A stretch of DNA of 19,391 nt. Origin: Bacteroidota bacterium (GTDB lineage: Bacteria > Bacteroidota > Bacteroidia > Sphingobacteriales > Sphingobacteriaceae). Both the position numbers and the translations under genes were made by a program. The notes under the pieces were generated by a model. The model was not told the origin of the DNA. It was given only the letters and a program-made list of their open reading frames with translations, and ran no database searches. Positions 1 to 6,292 of this stretch are shown one piece after another; the first letter of the stretch is position 1, and each line of letters begins with the position of its first letter. The DNA is taken from the NCBI GenBank assembly GCA_013286985.1, contig JABDEQ010000011.1:27810-47200 (forward strand), written 5' to 3'.

Positions 1-102
1 CATTCAATGCAGAGTTTTCCACAACATTGTTACAATGGCGTGACTTTATGCATGCGTCCGTATAAATAATTAGTTTATAAAGAATTAACCCTGTTGAAAA
101 CT

Positions 103-135
103 AAAAAAGCCTTAATTATTAGGCGAGGAGGCTTT
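103..135 (-). terminator. Weak minus-strand hairpin with T tract
   Basis: On the minus strand AAAGCC (135-130) can pair with GGCTTT (111-106), and the 3' arm runs into six T residues. The stem is only 6 bp with an 18-nt loop, so this is a marginal terminator. It lies 310 nt beyond the end of the bicupin gene, which already has a better terminator nearby, so whose transcript it would end is unclear. Confidence 0.3.
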
Positions 136-239
136 AGAACTATTGGGAATACGGGGATTTGATTTTATGGGCGATAAGCCTGTGAAAGAGAAGGTAAATC
201 ATGGAGTAAAGTAAATATTTGTTCTTGTAAGAAAGCTTT

Positions 240-360
240 GTCGCCTCACCCTGCCTTCTCCAACCGCGTGCCGCCTTAGCTTTAGCGGTGGCGCAAGGAG
301 AGGGTTCTAAAGAACGCGAAGTCAAAGCCCCTCTCCCTTGGAGAGGGGTTGGGGTGAGGC
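240..360. repeat. Dispersed inverted-repeat element, family A copy 1
   Basis: The outer arms are GCCTCACCCTGCCTTCTCC (242-260) on the left and GGGGTTGGGGTGAGGC (345-360) on the right, in inverted orientation. Inside the right end is a perfect 9-bp hairpin, CCCCTCTCC (328-336), CTT, GGAGAGGGG (340-348). A second element of the same design lies at 2569-2667. An open reading frame of 61 codons on the minus strand over this element (140-325) is low-complexity and is not accepted as a gene. The design resembles REP-like or MITE-like non-coding repeats; mobility is not shown. Confidence 0.75.
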
Positions 361-394
361 AAAAAAGACCGCTACCAGTTAAGGAGCAGTCTTT
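361..394 (-). terminator. Intrinsic terminator of the bicupin gene
   Basis: On the minus strand AAAGACTGCT (394-385) pairs with AGCGGTCTTT (372-363) through one G-T wobble, around an 11-nt loop, and is followed by more T residues. It lies 54 nt after the stop codon of the bicupin gene and is correctly oriented for it. Confidence 0.75.
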
Positions 395-447
395 CAGCGG
401 TTAGCGGGATCAGTTTCAGTAAAAAATTTATTTCCTTAAGATGATCA

Positions 448-1623
448 CTAATAAATACCCGCGCCGTGTTCAGCTAATGAGTCTGTTTGGTTTAACGTTA
501 GTCCAAAATGATCTGCTACCAATTGTGTTGGGTTAGAGTTGAGCCATTCGTTAAGCGAAATTTCCTGGTATTCGGGGCTGTTAAACAGGATAATGAGTTT
601 TAGTGTTTCTGTCCCGGTGTTTTCAATATAGTGCCCATAACCCTGTTTAATAAATGATACCATTCCCTTGCTGTATGGCATTGTTTTTACACGGCCATGT
701 GAGCCAAAAATGCTCAGGTTACCTTTGCCGCTCATTACGTATTGCCATTCATCAGCATTGGGGTGCCAGTGCAATTCGCGGATGGCGCCGGGCTCAATGT
801 TCATACGCAAGGCAGTGAGCGTTTTTTGAATAGGGAATTCTTTTGGCGAAACTATTTTGGTGTATCCACCTTTAAATTCCTGGTAAACGCCATCTTCTTC
901 CATCCTGAATTTGTGTGATGAGCTGCTGATAGGAATAGCCGGGTTGATGTTTTTAGGGCGGGTATCCAAAGCAATTTTCCCGGTGCCGATGTACAATTCT
1001 TTTTTAGGGAACGATGCAAAAGTGCTGGCAGGCAGATTAGTGTTTTGCGCCATTATTTTAGGGTCGATATGGCTGATCCAATCAGTTAAGCTGAAGGTGC
1101 CAAACTCAGAGAAGTGGCCGCTGTCAAATCCTAATAAAAAGCGGCAGGGTTTGTCGCCAATGCATTGCAGCGCATGGCCATGCCCTTTAGGGAAATACCA
1201 GATATCGCCCACGTTAAAATCATCGGTTGATGTGGTGCCATCGGGCGTGATAACGGTGGTGCGTACTTTACCTTCCAGTACGTAAGCCCACTCGGCAGCT
1301 ATAGAGTGCCAGTGCAATTCGCGGAAGCTGCCGGGATTTAGGCGCATTACCACACCGGCAATACTTTGCGAAATAGGAAATTCTTCAACCGTAGCTTCTT
1401 TGGCATTGCCGCCTGCGCCAGTCCAGCCTTTGCTGCCGTTTTCGATATCGTAAACAAAATCTTCGAGCTCTTCCTGCGCTGCTAACGGTTTTTTGTTATC
1501 AGGCGAAGTTTCGGCTGCTGAAGTTTTTTCAGGTACGAGTGCGCCAATGCTGGTTGCGGCTGCCACCAATCCCAGGGTTGATAGGGAGGCTCTGGAGATA
1601 AATCCGCGTCGTGTAGTGTCCAT
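448..1623 (-). CDS. Tat-exported bicupin, oxalate decarboxylase-like
   Basis: This 391-aa protein opens with a twin-arginine signal (TTRRGFIS, residues 3-10, then a hydrophobic stretch to about residue 30), so it should fold in the cytoplasm and be exported. It has two cupin domains of the oxalate decarboxylase/oxidase family. Domain 1 carries H104, H106, E111 and H150 as the expected Mn ligands, with R101; domain 2 carries H285, H287, E292 and H331, with R282. Both HWH tryptophans (W105, W286), which in B. subtilis OxdC form a stacked pair, are present. The lid loop before the first domain's end reads SEFGT (172-176), where OxdC has SENST; the catalytic Glu (E173) is kept but two neighbours differ. 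Oxalate to formate plus CO2 is therefore the likeliest reaction, though a related hydroxy- or keto-acid substrate is possible. It is divergent from a GntR regulator and has its own promoter, operators and terminator. Confidence 0.85.
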   Translation of the reverse strand: MDTTRRGFISRASLSTLGLVAAATSIGALVPEKTSAAETSPDNKKPLAAQEELEDFVYDIENGSKGWTGAGGNAKEATVEEFPISQSIAGVVMRLNPGSFRELHWHSIAAEWAYVLEGKVRTTVITPDGTTSTDDFNVGDIWYFPKGHGHALQCIGDKPCRFLLGFDSGHFSEFGTFSLTDWISHIDPKIMAQNTNLPASTFASFPKKELYIGTGKIALDTRPKNINPAIPISSSSHKFRMEEDGVYQEFKGGYTKIVSPKEFPIQKTLTALRMNIEPGAIRELHWHPNADEWQYVMSGKGNLSIFGSHGRVKTMPYSKGMVSFIKQGYGHYIENTGTETLKLIILFNSPEYQEISLNEWLNSNPTQLVADHFGLTLNQTDSLAEHGAGIY

Positions 1624-1666
1624 TTTTTATATTTTTTAATAGGGTTACTTAACAAAACCAATCACA

Positions 1667-1696
1667 ACATCATATGTATTTTAAAACATATGATGT
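1667..1696. promoter_or_regulatory. Paired 11-bp operators over the bicupin start site
   Basis: ACATCATATGT (1667-1677) and ACATATGATGT (1686-1696) are exact reverse complements, separated by 8 bp, so together they form a 30-bp interrupted palindrome. Each copy is also a small palindrome of the form ACAT-N3-ATGT, which is the 4-3-4 layout known for FadR-type GntR operators. The pair covers the predicted transcription start of the bicupin gene. A third identical copy is at 1863-1873. The natural ligand protein is the GntR regulator encoded next to it (inference). Confidence 0.75.
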
Positions 1697-1699
1697 ATG

Positions 1700-1729
1700 C
1701 AAATGTAGATATATTTATTTATCTGCAAA
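1700..1729 (-). promoter_or_regulatory. Bicupin promoter (Bacteroidota type)
   Basis: On the minus strand TTTG (1729-1726), an 18-nt spacer, and TACATTTG (1707-1700) match the Bacteroidota -33/-7 pattern TTG-N(17-23)-TAnnTTTG. Transcription should start near 1693-1696, about 70 nt before the ATG at 1623 and inside the paired operators. Confidence 0.65.
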
Positions 1730-1862
1730 CTTTTTTTGTAAAAAAATGGCGCATCAACCAAAAAAAACAGAATTTATCCAATAAGTGAACTTAGTTTTGC
1801 CGCTTTTGCTTTATTTATGCCAAATTAGAGAAGGAGACATAAACGTCATTTTACAAACGTAA

Positions 1863-1873
1863 ACATATGATGT
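1863..1873. promoter_or_regulatory. Third operator copy, in front of the GntR gene
   Basis: ACATATGATGT is identical to the site at 1686-1696. It lies where the -33 region of the regulator's own promoter should be, which suggests autoregulation. Confidence 0.65.
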
Positions 1874-1888
1874 TTAAATAAATTGACG

Positions 1889-1896
1889 TATTTTTG
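1889..1896 (+). promoter_or_regulatory. Possible -7 element of the GntR gene
   Basis: TATTTTTG matches TAnnTTTG and would start transcription about 15 nt before the ATG at 1916. No clear TTG lies at the right distance upstream; the operator at 1863-1873 occupies that place instead. Confidence 0.4.
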
Positions 1897-1915
1897 TAAA
1901 ATAATTGTTAACGGT

Positions 1916-2569
1916 ATGGCGGTAAAAGAAAAATTATCCGAACGGATCACTAACCAAATAAGGGATGACATCAGCAAGGGGAAATATCCCCCTAATGAAA
2001 AAATTCCGGCCGAGCCGGAGCTGATGAAGCTTTACGGCGTAGGAAGATCAACCATAAGGGAGGCTATTAAATCGTTGGCGATATCGGGTATTTTAAAGGT
2101 TCAGCAGGGTTCAGGTACTTTTGTGAACGAAAGGCTGGAAACTGAATCTATAGATCAAAAACTAAAAAATGCCGATTTTGACGACATTCATGCGGTACGG
2201 ATATTGTTGGAGGAGGAAATGGTAAAACTGGCTGTTATAAACCACACCGATGATCAGATTAAGGAAATGGAACGCTGCCTGGAAGACCGCAGGATGGCCA
2301 TCCTTGCCGAGCAGCCGGAACAATGTGCCAATGCCGATATTGCTTTTCATACTGCCATTGCACAAGCCTCAAAGAACAAAGTGCTTGCCGGGCTTTACGC
2401 AAGTTTTACAACCATTATCCGCGATTTCTTTTCACGTAGAGAAGCCCGTGGTATAAGCCATTTTGCCATGAGTCATCACCTGCACGAGGAATTGTTTAAA
2501 GCCATTAAAGCAAAAAAACAAAAGCAGGCGCAGCAGATAATATTGCAGATATTGGATAATAGTTATTAG
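1916..2569 (+). CDS. GntR-family regulator, FadR/FCD subgroup
   Basis: A 217-aa transcription factor. Residues 5-72 form the GntR winged helix (SERITNQI near 8-15, the recognition-helix region GVGRSTIREAIKSL at 41-54, the wing QQGSGTFV at 63-70). Residues from about 90 to the end form an FCD ligand-binding domain of alpha helices. FCD proteins usually bind carboxylic acids, often around a metal held by one Asp and three His. Here D141, H145 and H190 fit, but the position of the last His appears to be I212, so the metal site may be incomplete. I start it at the ATG at 1916: the frame stays open up to a TTG at 1883, but that lies upstream of the -7 element. It is divergent from the bicupin gene, and the shared operator sites suggest it represses both genes until an acid, perhaps the cupin substrate, is present (inference). 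A repeat element begins on its stop codon. Confidence 0.88.
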   Translation: MAVKEKLSERITNQIRDDISKGKYPPNEKIPAEPELMKLYGVGRSTIREAIKSLAISGILKVQQGSGTFVNERLETESIDQKLKNADFDDIHAVRILLEEEMVKLAVINHTDDQIKEMERCLEDRRMAILAEQPEQCANADIAFHTAIAQASKNKVLAGLYASFTTIIRDFFSRREARGISHFAMSHHLHEELFKAIKAKKQKQAQQIILQILDNSY

Positions 2570-2667
2570 CCTCACCCCGGCCCTCTCTGGAGGAAGAGGG
2601 AGATTAATTAAAAGGTACCGTTTATTTTTTTTAGCCCTTCTCCAAAGGAGAAGGGTTGGGATGAGGC
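2569..2667. repeat. Dispersed inverted-repeat element, family A copy 2
   Basis: The outer arms GCCTCACCCC (2569-2578) and GGGATGAGGC (2658-2667) are inverted with one mismatch. The right part holds a perfect 9-bp hairpin, CCCTTCTCC (2635-2643), AAA, GGAGAAGGG (2647-2655); the left part holds CCCTCTC (2581-2587) and GAGG repeats. The layout matches the copy at 240-360. Its first base is the last base of the GntR stop codon, and it ends 23 nt before the convergent gltX stop, so it may serve as a two-way terminator. Confidence 0.75.
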
Positions 2668-2690
2668 TTGAATAGCCTTTGGTTATGATT

Positions 2691-4208
2691 TTACGCGCCG
2701 AATACCTGCAGCGCTGTTTTAATCCGTTTAAAAGTTTCTTCTTTACCTAATAGCTGGGCTATATCAAAAACATGCGGGCCAAACTTACCACCTACCAGCA
2801 TCACCCGGAAAGGCAATAATAATTCGCCAACTTTAATGGCTTTTTCTTCGGCTAAAGTTTTGAATGCGGCTTCAAGATCGTGCGCCTGCCAGGTTACGGT
2901 ATCCAGTTTAACCATTGCTTCGTTAAAGAAATCCGTTTTAGCATCTGTCCATTTTGGCTTAACGGAGTTGACATCATATTCTTTTGGCAGCTCGAAAAAG
3001 TAAGCAGCCTGCTGGTAAAAATCGGGCAATAAAACACAACGGTCTTTTACCTGGTTAATTACTTTTAACAGGTAATCATCGTTGGCAACAACAACACCCT
3101 TATCTGCTAAAACCTTTGTTACTTCTGGAGCCAAAGTTGCGGCATCTGATCTTTTAATCCACTCTGCGTTGAACCATTTGGCCTTTTCAAAATCAAATTT
3201 TGCTCCGGCTTTGCTTACGCGCTCTAACGAGAATTTTTCAATCAGCTCATCCAGTGTAAATAGCTCCTGGTCGGTACCATCGTTCCAGCCCAAGGTTGCC
3301 AGCAGGTTTAAAAATGCTTCGGGTAAAAAACCCAGTTCGCGGAAGCCGGGTGTTAACTCGCCTGTTTTTGCGTCAAACCAGCTCATGGCATAAACCGGGA
3401 AACCCAGGCGTGCGCCATCGCGCTTGCTTAATTTACCATGACCATCGGGTTTTAATATTAACGGCAGGTGTGCCCATTGCGGCATATCTGCCTTCCAGCC
3501 CAAATATTCCCACAACAACAAATGTACCGGTGCTGAGGGCAGCCACTCCTCGCCCCTAAAAGCATGGGTAATTTTCATCAGGTAATCATCAACTACTACG
3601 GCTAAATGATAGGTTGGCATACCATCGGCCTTCAATAAAACCTTATCATCAACCTGGTTGGTTTCAAAACTTACGTGGCCCCGAATCAGATCGTTAAAAC
3701 TCACCTTTTCGTCGGCCGGCATTTTTATGCGGATAACATGAGGCGTGCCTGCATTCAGTAGTTCAGCAACCTCATGTGTGGGTAATGATAATGAATTGCG
3801 CAGCCCACCGCGATAAGCTTGTCCGTATTGAAAATTTGGAATTTCTTTACGGTTTTTATCCAGCTCTTCGGGCGTATCAAAGGCATAATAGGCATGCCCC
3901 TGCCCTACCAATTGCTCGGCATATTTGCGATACATTGATTTGCGCTCGCTTTGACGGTATGGCGCATACGGGCCGCCTACAACCGGACTTTCATCAGGCA
4001 TCAGGCCGCACCATTTTAAACAATCTAAAATATATTCTTCTGCTCCCTCTACATAGCGGGTTTGGTCGGTATCTTCAATCCTTAAAACAAAATCGCCTTT
4101 GTGTTTTTTGGCGAAAAGGTAATTAAACAATACGGTACGTACACCGCCCAGGTGCAAACCACCCGTAGGACTCGGTGCAAACCTTACTCTAACTTTTTTA
4201 TCAGACAT
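2691..4208 (-). CDS. gltX: Glutamyl-tRNA synthetase
   Basis: A 505-aa class Ib aminoacyl-tRNA synthetase that charges tRNA(Glu) with glutamate in the cytoplasm. The ATP-binding HIGH-type motif is HLGG (19-22), in the family context RFAPSPTGGLHLGG, and the KMSKS-type loop is KLSKR (259-263). RIEDTDQTR (43-51) and the C-terminal anticodon-binding helical region are also typical, and the length is normal for a bacterial GluRS. I start at the ATG at 4208 (MSDKKVRVRF); an in-frame ATG at 4298 would add 30 residues read through a repeat element, with no family support. A TATCTTTG element lies just upstream, leaving almost no 5' leader. No tRNA-Glu gene or other translation gene adjoins it. Confidence 0.97.
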   Translation of the reverse strand: MSDKKVRVRFAPSPTGGLHLGGVRTVLFNYLFAKKHKGDFVLRIEDTDQTRYVEGAEEYILDCLKWCGLMPDESPVVGGPYAPYRQSERKSMYRKYAEQLVGQGHAYYAFDTPEELDKNRKEIPNFQYGQAYRGGLRNSLSLPTHEVAELLNAGTPHVIRIKMPADEKVSFNDLIRGHVSFETNQVDDKVLLKADGMPTYHLAVVVDDYLMKITHAFRGEEWLPSAPVHLLLWEYLGWKADMPQWAHLPLILKPDGHGKLSKRDGARLGFPVYAMSWFDAKTGELTPGFRELGFLPEAFLNLLATLGWNDGTDQELFTLDELIEKFSLERVSKAGAKFDFEKAKWFNAEWIKRSDAATLAPEVTKVLADKGVVVANDDYLLKVINQVKDRCVLLPDFYQQAAYFFELPKEYDVNSVKPKWTDAKTDFFNEAMVKLDTVTWQAHDLEAAFKTLAEEKAIKVGELLLPFRVMLVGGKFGPHVFDIAQLLGKEETFKRIKTALQVFGA

Positions 4209-4216
4209 AATGAGGG

Positions 4217-4224
4217 CAAAGATA
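4217..4224 (-). promoter_or_regulatory. Possible -7 element of gltX
   Basis: TATCTTTG on the minus strand matches TAnnTTTG and ends 8 nt before the ATG at 4208, giving a leader of only a few nt. The -33 position (TTTA, about 22 nt upstream) is imperfect and falls inside the inverted repeat at 4233-4305. Confidence 0.4.
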
Positions 4225-4232
4225 GAAATTTC

Positions 4233-4305
4233 TATAACGATGGGTGTAAAACCCGTCTCTCTTCTGTAGCGATGGGTTTTAAAACCCGTCGCTACCATCG
4301 TTATA
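4233..4305. repeat. Nested inverted repeat, family B copy 1
   Basis: The outer arms TATAACGATGG (4233-4243) and CCATCGTTATA (4295-4305) are exact reverse complements. Inside is a 30-bp palindrome (4266-4295): GTAGCGATGGGTTTT followed by its reverse complement with one wobble change. A degenerate half copy (ACGATGGGTGTAAAACCCGT, 4237-4256) sits to its left. A perfect version of the 30-bp core lies at 6814-6843. The element occupies the region between the divergent gltX and histidine kinase genes. Confidence 0.8.
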
Positions 4306-4367
4306 AACCCATTGCTATTTACTTTCGCGACTTTTTACGTATTTTGGGCGAATTATTAGCAGTTCAT

Positions 4368-5672
4368 TTGTCAAAGAATCAAATTAATATTGGGACTTCT
4401 GGTCGCCGGATTCGGAATTTTCTCACATTCCCCTCATTCGGATCGTTAAAAAGCAATAACCCGTATCAACAGAAAAAGCGATGGAAATATTCGCTGCTTA
4501 CTTTTGCGTTGGTTATTGCCAGTGGCTCCCTATTATATACCAATTACCTGGTGCGTAACATTGCCCGTTCTGAGCGTACCCGTGCGCAGGTTTGGGCAAT
4601 GAGTATGAAGCAGGTGCTGGCATCGGATGATAACGACTTTTTAAACTATGTTTTTGCCGTACGCGACAGCTCAACCGTGCCTGCTATTGTTACCGACGAC
4701 AAGGATGATATCCTGTTATCGCGCGGATTGGACGCCAACAAAACTTTTATTAAACTGGCCGCCGAGGGTAACAAAAAGCTGAAGTACGACCCTGATTACT
4801 TTGAATCGGAATTGGCATATATGAAAAAGCAGCATGAGCCTATAAAGCTTACTGTTTTAGGTACGCCGTGGTTTGTGTATTATAAAGATTCGCCCCTGTT
4901 AACGCAACTTAAATTTTTTCCTTACATACAACTTTCGGTAATTGCTATTTTTTTGCTGATGGCATACACGGCATTCAGCTCGTCGCGCAAGTCGGAGCAG
5001 AACCAGGTGTGGGTGGGTTTGGCTAAAGAAACGGCTCACCAATTGGGTACGCCCATATCATCACTAATGGCCTGGATTGAGCTGATGAAAGAAAAGTTTG
5101 ATGCCGAAGATGACCAGCTGATAGCCGAGATGGAAAACGATGTAAAGCGTTTGGAAATAGTTGCCGACCGTTTTTCAAAAATAGGCTCAAAACCCAAACT
5201 GGAAGATCATAAAGTTTATGAGGTGGTGAAAGATTTTGTTGATTATTTTAGGGTGAGAGTGAGTAAAAACATCAGCTTTGAAATGAAGGGTAACCCGTAC
5301 CTGCAGGCGGGCTTAAATGTGCCTTTGTTTGATTGGGTGCTGGAGAACCTGCTAAAAAATGCCGTTAATGCTATTGAAGGCAAAGGATCTATCAAAGTAG
5401 AAATATCAGGCAATAAAATAAAGAAACAAGTATTTATTGATATAACAGATACCGGAAAAGGTATTCCGCGTTCTAAATTTGATACCGTATTTCAGCCGGG
5501 ATACACTACGCGTAAACGGGGTTGGGGGCTGGGGCTGTCATTAACCAAGCGTATGGTTGAGAATTACCATAACGGGCAGATATTTGTGCGCGACTCGGAA
5601 GTAGGGAAAGGAACAACTTTCAGAATTGTATTAAAAAACACTAAACATGATAAACAGACCGCAACCCGATGA
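4368..5672 (+). CDS. Orphan membrane sensor histidine kinase
   Basis: A two-component sensor kinase with two membrane segments (about residues 39-61 and 184-204, counting from the chosen start) around a periplasmic sensing region of some 120 residues. The phosphoacceptor is H224 in KETAHQLGTP. The ATPase part has an N box (ENLLKNAVNA, about 327-335), a G1 box DTGKGIP (361-367) and a G2 box GWGLGLS (385-391). No receiver domain or response regulator gene adjoins it, so its partner lies elsewhere. The start is uncertain: there is no ATG in any plus-strand frame between 4275 and 4470, although family-like sequence (NNPYQQKKRWKY) begins near 4455. I use the TTG at 4368; the TTG at 4344, an ATT at 4410, or the ATG at 4272 inside the repeat are alternatives. 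Its last 26 nt overlap the DinB-type gene. Confidence 0.85.
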   Translation: MSKNQINIGTSGRRIRNFLTFPSFGSLKSNNPYQQKKRWKYSLLTFALVIASGSLLYTNYLVRNIARSERTRAQVWAMSMKQVLASDDNDFLNYVFAVRDSSTVPAIVTDDKDDILLSRGLDANKTFIKLAAEGNKKLKYDPDYFESELAYMKKQHEPIKLTVLGTPWFVYYKDSPLLTQLKFFPYIQLSVIAIFLLMAYTAFSSSRKSEQNQVWVGLAKETAHQLGTPISSLMAWIELMKEKFDAEDDQLIAEMENDVKRLEIVADRFSKIGSKPKLEDHKVYEVVKDFVDYFRVRVSKNISFEMKGNPYLQAGLNVPLFDWVLENLLKNAVNAIEGKGSIKVEISGNKIKKQVFIDITDTGKGIPRSKFDTVFQPGYTTRKRGWGLGLSLTKRMVENYHNGQIFVRDSEVGKGTTFRIVLKNTKHDKQTATR

Positions 5673-6156
5673 ATACTCGGCCTATGCCTCGAGGTATGTA
5701 AACCTGGTAGGTAATGAACCTATATTGCAAATACTGGAAAATCAGAAAGATTTAACTGCTAATCTTTTTGGAGGGATAGATGCTGAAAAAGCGATGTATG
5801 CTTACGCAGATGGCAAATGGACTATTAAGCAGGTGTTAGGGCACATGATTGATACGGAACGTGTTCATTCTTACAGAGCACTGGCATTTTCGCATGAGGC
5901 TATTGAGTTGCCGGGTTTTGATCAGGATGTTTATATGGCGAATGCGACGTTTAATTTGCGCACACTGGAGGATCTTATTGGCGAATATAAAACAGTTCGT
6001 GAATCAACACTTTATCTTTTCCGTTCAATGAGCGAAGAGCAGTTAACGCGGAAAGGGATTGCCAGTGGCAGTCCCGTTTCGGTAAGAGGTTTTGCTTATA
6101 TGATAGCCGGTCATGAACTGCATCATATTAAAATTTTGAAGGAAAAATATCTTTAG
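5647..6156 (+). CDS. DinB-fold metalloprotein
   Basis: A 169-aa protein of the DinB/YfiT superfamily, a four-helix bundle that binds a divalent metal through three His. The likely ligands are H66 (in LGHMIDTERVH) and H156 and H160 (in GHELHHIKIL), the usual H plus HxxxH pattern. In Firmicutes and some Bacteroidota this fold includes bacillithiol-S-transferases, which join a low-molecular-weight thiol to electrophiles; whether this member is one cannot be told from the sequence. It begins 26 nt before the end of the histidine kinase gene in another frame, so the two are probably translated from one mRNA. The gene next to it is convergent. Confidence 0.88.
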   Translation: MINRPQPDEYSAYASRYVNLVGNEPILQILENQKDLTANLFGGIDAEKAMYAYADGKWTIKQVLGHMIDTERVHSYRALAFSHEAIELPGFDQDVYMANATFNLRTLEDLIGEYKTVRESTLYLFRSMSEEQLTRKGIASGSPVSVRGFAYMIAGHELHHIKILKEKYL

Positions 6157-6157
6157 T

Positions 6158-6292
6158 GATCAGATTGATTGAGTTGATTTGGTTAGATTGAGTTATTTAG
6201 GCTGGATGAAAAAGTTATGAATCCCAACTTAATCAACCGCTCAAACTTAATCCAACTCAATCAACTAATTTTACCAACTTAATCAACTTTAG
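6158..6292. repeat. Dispersed inverted repeat, family C
   Basis: The left arm (about 6162-6195) is built from GATTGATTGAGTTGATT and GGTTAGATTGAGTT; the right arm (about 6223-6290) repeats its complement several times, as AACTTAATCAAC, AACTTAATCC and AACTCAATCAAC. The two arms can form a long imperfect hairpin. It fills the space between the convergent DinB and DUF6249 genes, and its right end runs into the last codons and stop of the DUF6249 gene. Confidence 0.7.

Larger units (their letters stand above)
1..447. other. Non-coding left edge (447 nt)
   Basis: I see no convincing gene here. Reading left to right it holds a DnaA-box-like TTTTCCACA (15-23), an AT-rich stretch (about 60-90), TGTTGAAAAC (92-101), a weak minus-strand terminator-like hairpin (103-135), a long inverted-repeat element (240-360), and the terminator of the bicupin gene (361-394). 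The minus strand has an ATG at positions 3-1 that could start a gene running off the left edge, but one codon is no evidence. Confidence 0.6.

Noticed and set aside
140..325. Open frame of 61 codons on the minus strand
   Set aside because: It runs over a dispersed inverted repeat, is low-complexity (Ala/Lys/Arg/Ser and then random-looking), and has no promoter or recognisable domain.
911..1285. 124-codon frame on the plus strand
   Set aside because: It is antisense to the bicupin gene, whose protein is clearly conserved; the translated sequence looks random.
4209..4298. Longer gltX start adding 30 residues
   Set aside because: The extra codons come from a nested repeat and the family begins at MSDKKVRVRF; a promoter element lies inside the extension.
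4101..4367. Longer histidine kinase start inside gltX
   Set aside because: The first codons overlap the conserved gltX coding sequence and a repeat; nothing in them looks like a kinase N-terminus.
6158..6292. CRISPR-like array of AACTTAATCAAC units
   Set aside because: Units are short, unevenly spaced and inverted between arms, with no spacers of constant length and no cas genes.
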